Below are positions 6,229 through 7,879 of a DNA stretch of 7,879 nt, one piece after another. How positions within the stretch are numbered: the stretch's first letter is position 1; every line of letters begins with the position of its first letter. Below the pieces are notes generated by a model. It searched no databases and was not told the DNA's origin. It saw nothing but the letters and a program-made list of their open reading frames with translations. This DNA is from an uncultured Clostridia bacterium (GTDB lineage: Bacteria > Bacillota > Clostridia > Lachnospirales > Lachnospiraceae), in the NCBI GenBank assembly GCA_947178045.1, contig CAMWWR010000071.1, forward strand, positions 1 to 7,879, in the 5' to 3' direction. Both the position numbers and the translations under genes were made by a program.

Positions 6229-6762
6229 TTATATCTGTAGCACAGCCATGATTTCACTGGCTATTTCGTCCAAAGTCTTATCTTCTGTGCTGATTCTTAC
6301 AGCATCCGGGTATTCGACTTTCAAATATTGCATCTGCCAAGGTATTTTGGATTTCTGCTGGTTTTGTGCGCTTTTGTCTCGGCTTGGATCATTTTCTATG
6401 CGGGATATGATAGTTTCCTTTTCAGCTTCAAGAATAATATGAAGCATGGGAATTTTTTTATCTTCAAAATAATCCAGAAGCTCTTTTTGGCATAGCTTAT
6501 CTACAAGCGATACCGACACTATAGGCATCTTGCCGAAATTATTCAGTTTTTCTTTTAATGCTTCCCGAAGATTGCCAAGGAAGTATTTGTTACAATATGG
6601 ATCAAACCCAGAAAGGGCTTTTGGAAAGTCATCTTGAATGAGATCCATCCAGTATAAATCAGATTCCACGTATTCCGCATTTTTGTTTGCTAAGAGTTTT
6701 GATAATTTTTCAGCTACATGGGATTTCCCTACACCGTTGACTCCATCTATCCAAACAATCAT
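6229..6762 (-). CDS. P-loop kinase-type NTPase, TmrB-like
   Basis: A 177-residue soluble protein opening with 'MIVWIDGVNGVGKSHVAEKL', where GVNGVGKS (7-14) is the Walker A nucleotide-binding loop. The compact kinase layout continues with an acidic segment near 'ESDLYWMD' (33-40), a hydrophobic strand 'MPIVSVSLVD' (79-88), 'MLHIILEAEKETIISRI' (106-122) and a charged lid-like region 'ENDPSRDKSAQ' (123-133). The opening and the order of strands resemble the tunicamycin-resistance protein TmrB and related small-molecule or nucleoside kinases, so it might phosphorylate or sequester a small molecule or antibiotic; the substrate is not known. The start is fixed by GTGAGG 8 nt upstream; an upstream ATG at 6849 lies inside the promoter. 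The gene is clearly AT-richer than the genes left of 5,787, indicating transfer. Confidence 0.8.
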   Translation of the reverse strand: MIVWIDGVNGVGKSHVAEKLSKLLANKNAEYVESDLYWMDLIQDDFPKALSGFDPYCNKYFLGNLREALKEKLNNFGKMPIVSVSLVDKLCQKELLDYFEDKKIPMLHIILEAEKETIISRIENDPSRDKSAQNQQKSKIPWQMQYLKVEYPDAVRISTEDKTLDEIASEIMAVLQI

Positions 6763-6820
6763 TTTTTCTGCCTCACTTTTTATTGTTTCATTTTGGTTTT
6801 TGCTGCACAACTGAGAATGG

Positions 6821-6849
6821 ATTATACCACAGTGACATGAATAATTCAA
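6821..6849 (-). promoter_or_regulatory. Extended -10 promoter of the P-loop gene
   Basis: On the minus strand TTGAAT (6844-6849), a 17-bp spacer ending in TGG, and a perfect TATAAT (6821-6826) form a strong sigma-A promoter. Transcription should start near 6,814, giving a leader of about 50 nt. The 21-bp tandem repeats begin about 37 bp upstream of the -35 element. Confidence 0.75.
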
Positions 6850-6865
6850 TCTACAGCATTTTTCT

Positions 6866-6949
6866 ACAATTTGATTTTTCTATGGGGCAAAATCAAAAAG
6901 TACAAAGGCAAAATCAAAAAGTACAAAGGCAAAATCGAATTGTATCAAA
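6866..6949. repeat. Tandem 21-bp repeats bracketed by an inverted repeat
   Basis: Two identical 21-bp units starting GGCAAAATCAAAAAGTAC (6886-6906 and 6907-6927) are followed by a diverged 22-bp third unit, GGCAAAATCGAATTGTATC and on (6928-6949). ACAATTTGATTTT (6866-6878) and AAAATCGAATTGT (6931-6943) are inverted copies matching at 12 of 13 positions, so the array can also fold back. The period of 21 bp is two DNA helical turns, which puts repeated protein contacts on one face. The position just upstream of a promoter suggests an operator or iteron array, but no binding protein is identified. Confidence 0.8.
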
Positions 6950-7238
6950 GACGGCGTTTACATAGATTTCGGATTTCATGGACAAAATCCGGGAAAAATT
7001 ATTTTTATCCTGCCCTTTTCTATATTAAGGAGCCAAGTTCCTCTAGATAATACCATAGAGGCTTTACGATATCAAGTCAAAGAGAGCGATGTTCTTGCCA
7101 GATAAAGATATTCTGTTTTAGACTACCGCCTTCCCATACCTTATCTGTTATTCCGTAGATTATGCTGTCATTCAGGTCGGGACACGATCAGTGTATGGAA
7201 AAAGTCCTGCCAGAAGTGACAAGACTTCGCTTTTCGAC
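6950..7238. other. Gene-free stretch of the accessory segment
   Basis: Together with the repeats and promoter, the gap between the P-loop start (6762) and the ribbon-helix-helix gene (7239) is about 475 bp. I find no intact gene in it. Visible items are a CGGATTT/AAATCCG hairpin (6970-6976/6985-6991, 8-nt loop), a CCTCTA/TAGAGG dyad (7040-7045/7056-7061) and an interrupted minus-strand reading frame (listed separately). It is AT-rich and looks like degraded element DNA. Confidence 0.6.
7020..7187 (-). pseudogene. Possible decayed reading frame, unrecognised
   Basis: On the minus strand one frame reads 'CPDLNDSIIYGITDKVW', then 'EGGSLKQNIFIWQEHRSL', meets TGA at 7077-7079, and continues in the same frame as 'LDIVKPLWYYLEELGSLI' before TAG at 7020-7022. 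The composition (aromatic/hydrophobic alternation, plausible helix) is protein-like, but there is no start codon with a ribosome binding site and a TGA precedes it at 7188-7190. I do not recognise the family. It may be the tail of a dead gene or chance. Confidence 0.3.
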
Positions 7239-7649
7239 TTATTCATCTTTGACGTTCTGCATCAATTCGCCATTTGTGACGGGATCAATTCCTATATGTC
7301 GGGCAGTTTCATCCCGCTTTGCCTGTGTTTTTACAGCCCTTGAGCAAAACTCCGAGACGCTCTCACCCGTGCGCCCCGCAGCCTTCTGTGCCTCTTTCAA
7401 TGCGTCCGGAGGCAACAGATCGGCGATCGCCGCTGAAAGTTGTCTTTTGCCTTCTGCGGGCGTTCTCATATCCTGCTCCATCGTTTCAGTAATTGCCCGG
7501 ATTATAAACGGAGTAAGTTTTTCCCCTTGTTTTTCTGCATATTCCCTGATTGCTGCTTTTTGTCCTTTGGGAACCCGAAATTTTATTTCATCAAGATTTT
7601 CTTTCATGTAGTTCATTGTGTATTCTTTTTGTTTTTGACTATATGCCAT
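7239..7649 (-). CDS. Small DNA-binding protein with two ribbon-helix-helix-like segments
   Basis: A 136-residue protein with no membrane segment. Residues 20-27 (DEIKFRVP) form the basic DNA-contacting strand of an Arc/MetJ-type ribbon-helix-helix, followed by helix A (about 30-41, KAAIREYAEKQ) and helix B (45-59, LTPFIIRAITETMEQ). A second helix-turn-helix pair with the same rhythm follows at about 79-113: PPDALKEAQKAAG, R-T-G-E, then SVSEFCSRAVKTQAKRDE. Typical single-domain relatives are 45-100 residues, so this is long. Such proteins are plasmid or element repressors, antitoxins or partition factors; which applies here is unknown, and no toxin or ParA gene is visible. The start is supported by GAGGG 6 nt upstream. 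Three copies of a 9-bp box lie upstream at the promoter, suggesting autoregulation. Confidence 0.75.
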   Translation of the reverse strand: MAYSQKQKEYTMNYMKENLDEIKFRVPKGQKAAIREYAEKQGEKLTPFIIRAITETMEQDMRTPAEGKRQLSAAIADLLPPDALKEAQKAAGRTGESVSEFCSRAVKTQAKRDETARHIGIDPVTNGELMQNVKDE

Positions 7650-7695
7650 ACAGTACCCTCTTTCTCTTTCTTTATGGATTTAAAAAGCTCCCCCC

Positions 7696-7725
7696 ATTAT
7701 AAAATTATTATACCACTCACATCAA
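7696..7725 (-). promoter_or_regulatory. Promoter region of the ribbon-helix-helix gene
   Basis: On the minus strand two perfect TATAAT elements occur, at 7707-7712 (preceded by TGG, an extended -10) and at 7696-7701. The second is 18 bp from TTGATG (7720-7725). For the first, the -35 position (7730-7735) reads TAGTCC, which is non-consensus and lies inside the nearest 9-bp box. A bound regulator would therefore either block or replace -35 contacts. Confidence 0.6.
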
Positions 7726-7726
7726 T

Positions 7727-7802
7727 AGGGGACTATATATAAAATCGCCAAAAACAGGGGACTAATTTTGTTGAATATGTCAATAGATTTATTAGGGGAC
7801 TA
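7727..7802. repeat. Three direct copies of the 9-bp box AGGGGACTA
   Basis: AGGGGACTA occurs at 7727-7735, 7756-7764 and 7794-7802, all in the same orientation; the last two extend to AGGGGACTAAT. Start-to-start spacings are 29 and 38 bp. The surroundings are AT-rich, so the GGGG cores stand out. The boxes sit directly upstream of the ribbon-helix-helix gene and the nearest overlaps or abuts its -35 element, so they are candidate operators or plasmid-style iterons. A third possibility is control of a plus-strand gene beyond the window. Confidence 0.75.
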
Positions 7803-7820
7803 ATGATATGCTTATATCAT
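7803..7820. repeat. 7-bp stem-loop beside the third box
   Basis: ATGATAT (7803-7809) and ATATCAT (7814-7820) are perfect inverted arms around GCTT. The dyad abuts the third AGGGGACTA box. The remaining bases to the window end show no gene that I can support. Confidence 0.5.
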
Positions 7821-7879
7821 CAACAGAGGTCAAGCGAAGATAGCAAAATCCATACAGGGCATACCGTAAGAGTTGGACA

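Noticed and set aside
6886..6949. CRISPR array
   Set aside because: The units are directly contiguous with no spacers, and there are only three of them.
6783..6965. Small plus-strand frame with a 7-residue QNQKVQR repeat
   Set aside because: The peptide repeat is just the 21-bp DNA repeat read in frame. The frame overlaps the P-loop promoter and has no convincing start signal.
7851..7879. Transfer-origin-like sequence (ACCGTAAG near the window end)
   Set aside because: Only faint similarity to IncQ-type nick regions, no adjacent inverted repeat or relaxase in view, and the window ends there.

Overview
The window reads as chromosomal DNA of a spore-forming Clostridia member, most likely a Lachnospiraceae-type gut or host-associated anaerobe. 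The reasons are a CotJC-type spore-coat manganese catalase, a clostridial-style PspA / zinc-ribbon / TPM gene set, strong GGAGG ribosome binding sites and sigma-A-type promoters. All intact genes lie on the minus strand. There is an abrupt compositional break near 5,787: GC-rich core chromosome lies to the left, and a visibly AT-richer, mobile-element-like segment lies to the right.

Left part (1-5,787), in the direction of transcription from right to left: a 5'-truncated cotJC manganese catalase; a MATE-family efflux pump; a cinA-type NMN amidohydrolase (pncC-like) followed by a PAP2 membrane phosphatase, both behind a near-consensus promoter at 3,792-3,820; and a PspA/IM30 protein with its own promoter at 2,459-2,487. 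After PspA come a hairpin, a membrane-anchored double zinc-ribbon protein and a secreted TPM-domain protein that runs off the window edge. The last three look like one envelope-stress module: PspA guards the inner face of the membrane, the zinc-ribbon protein is tail-anchored in it, and the TPM protein carries an export signal.

Right part (5,788-7,879): a junction with several small palindromes and an outward-facing promoter; the C-terminal end of a large serine recombinase with no 5' part; and a P-loop (TmrB-like) kinase-type gene with a clear promoter. Upstream of that promoter is a 21-bp tandem repeat, and beyond it an unannotatable non-coding stretch containing a possible decayed reading frame. 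The segment ends with a gene for a small protein with two ribbon-helix-helix-like segments. Three copies of a 9-bp box (AGGGGACTA) lie upstream of that gene, one of them at the promoter. This part is best read as debris and accessory cargo of an integrated element or plasmid whose insertion or decay removed the 5' end of cotJC and the genes expected beside it.

No complete novel system can be demonstrated. The strongest candidates for something undescribed are the box-controlled double ribbon-helix-helix gene, the repeat array in front of the P-loop gene, and the cotJC/recombinase junction.
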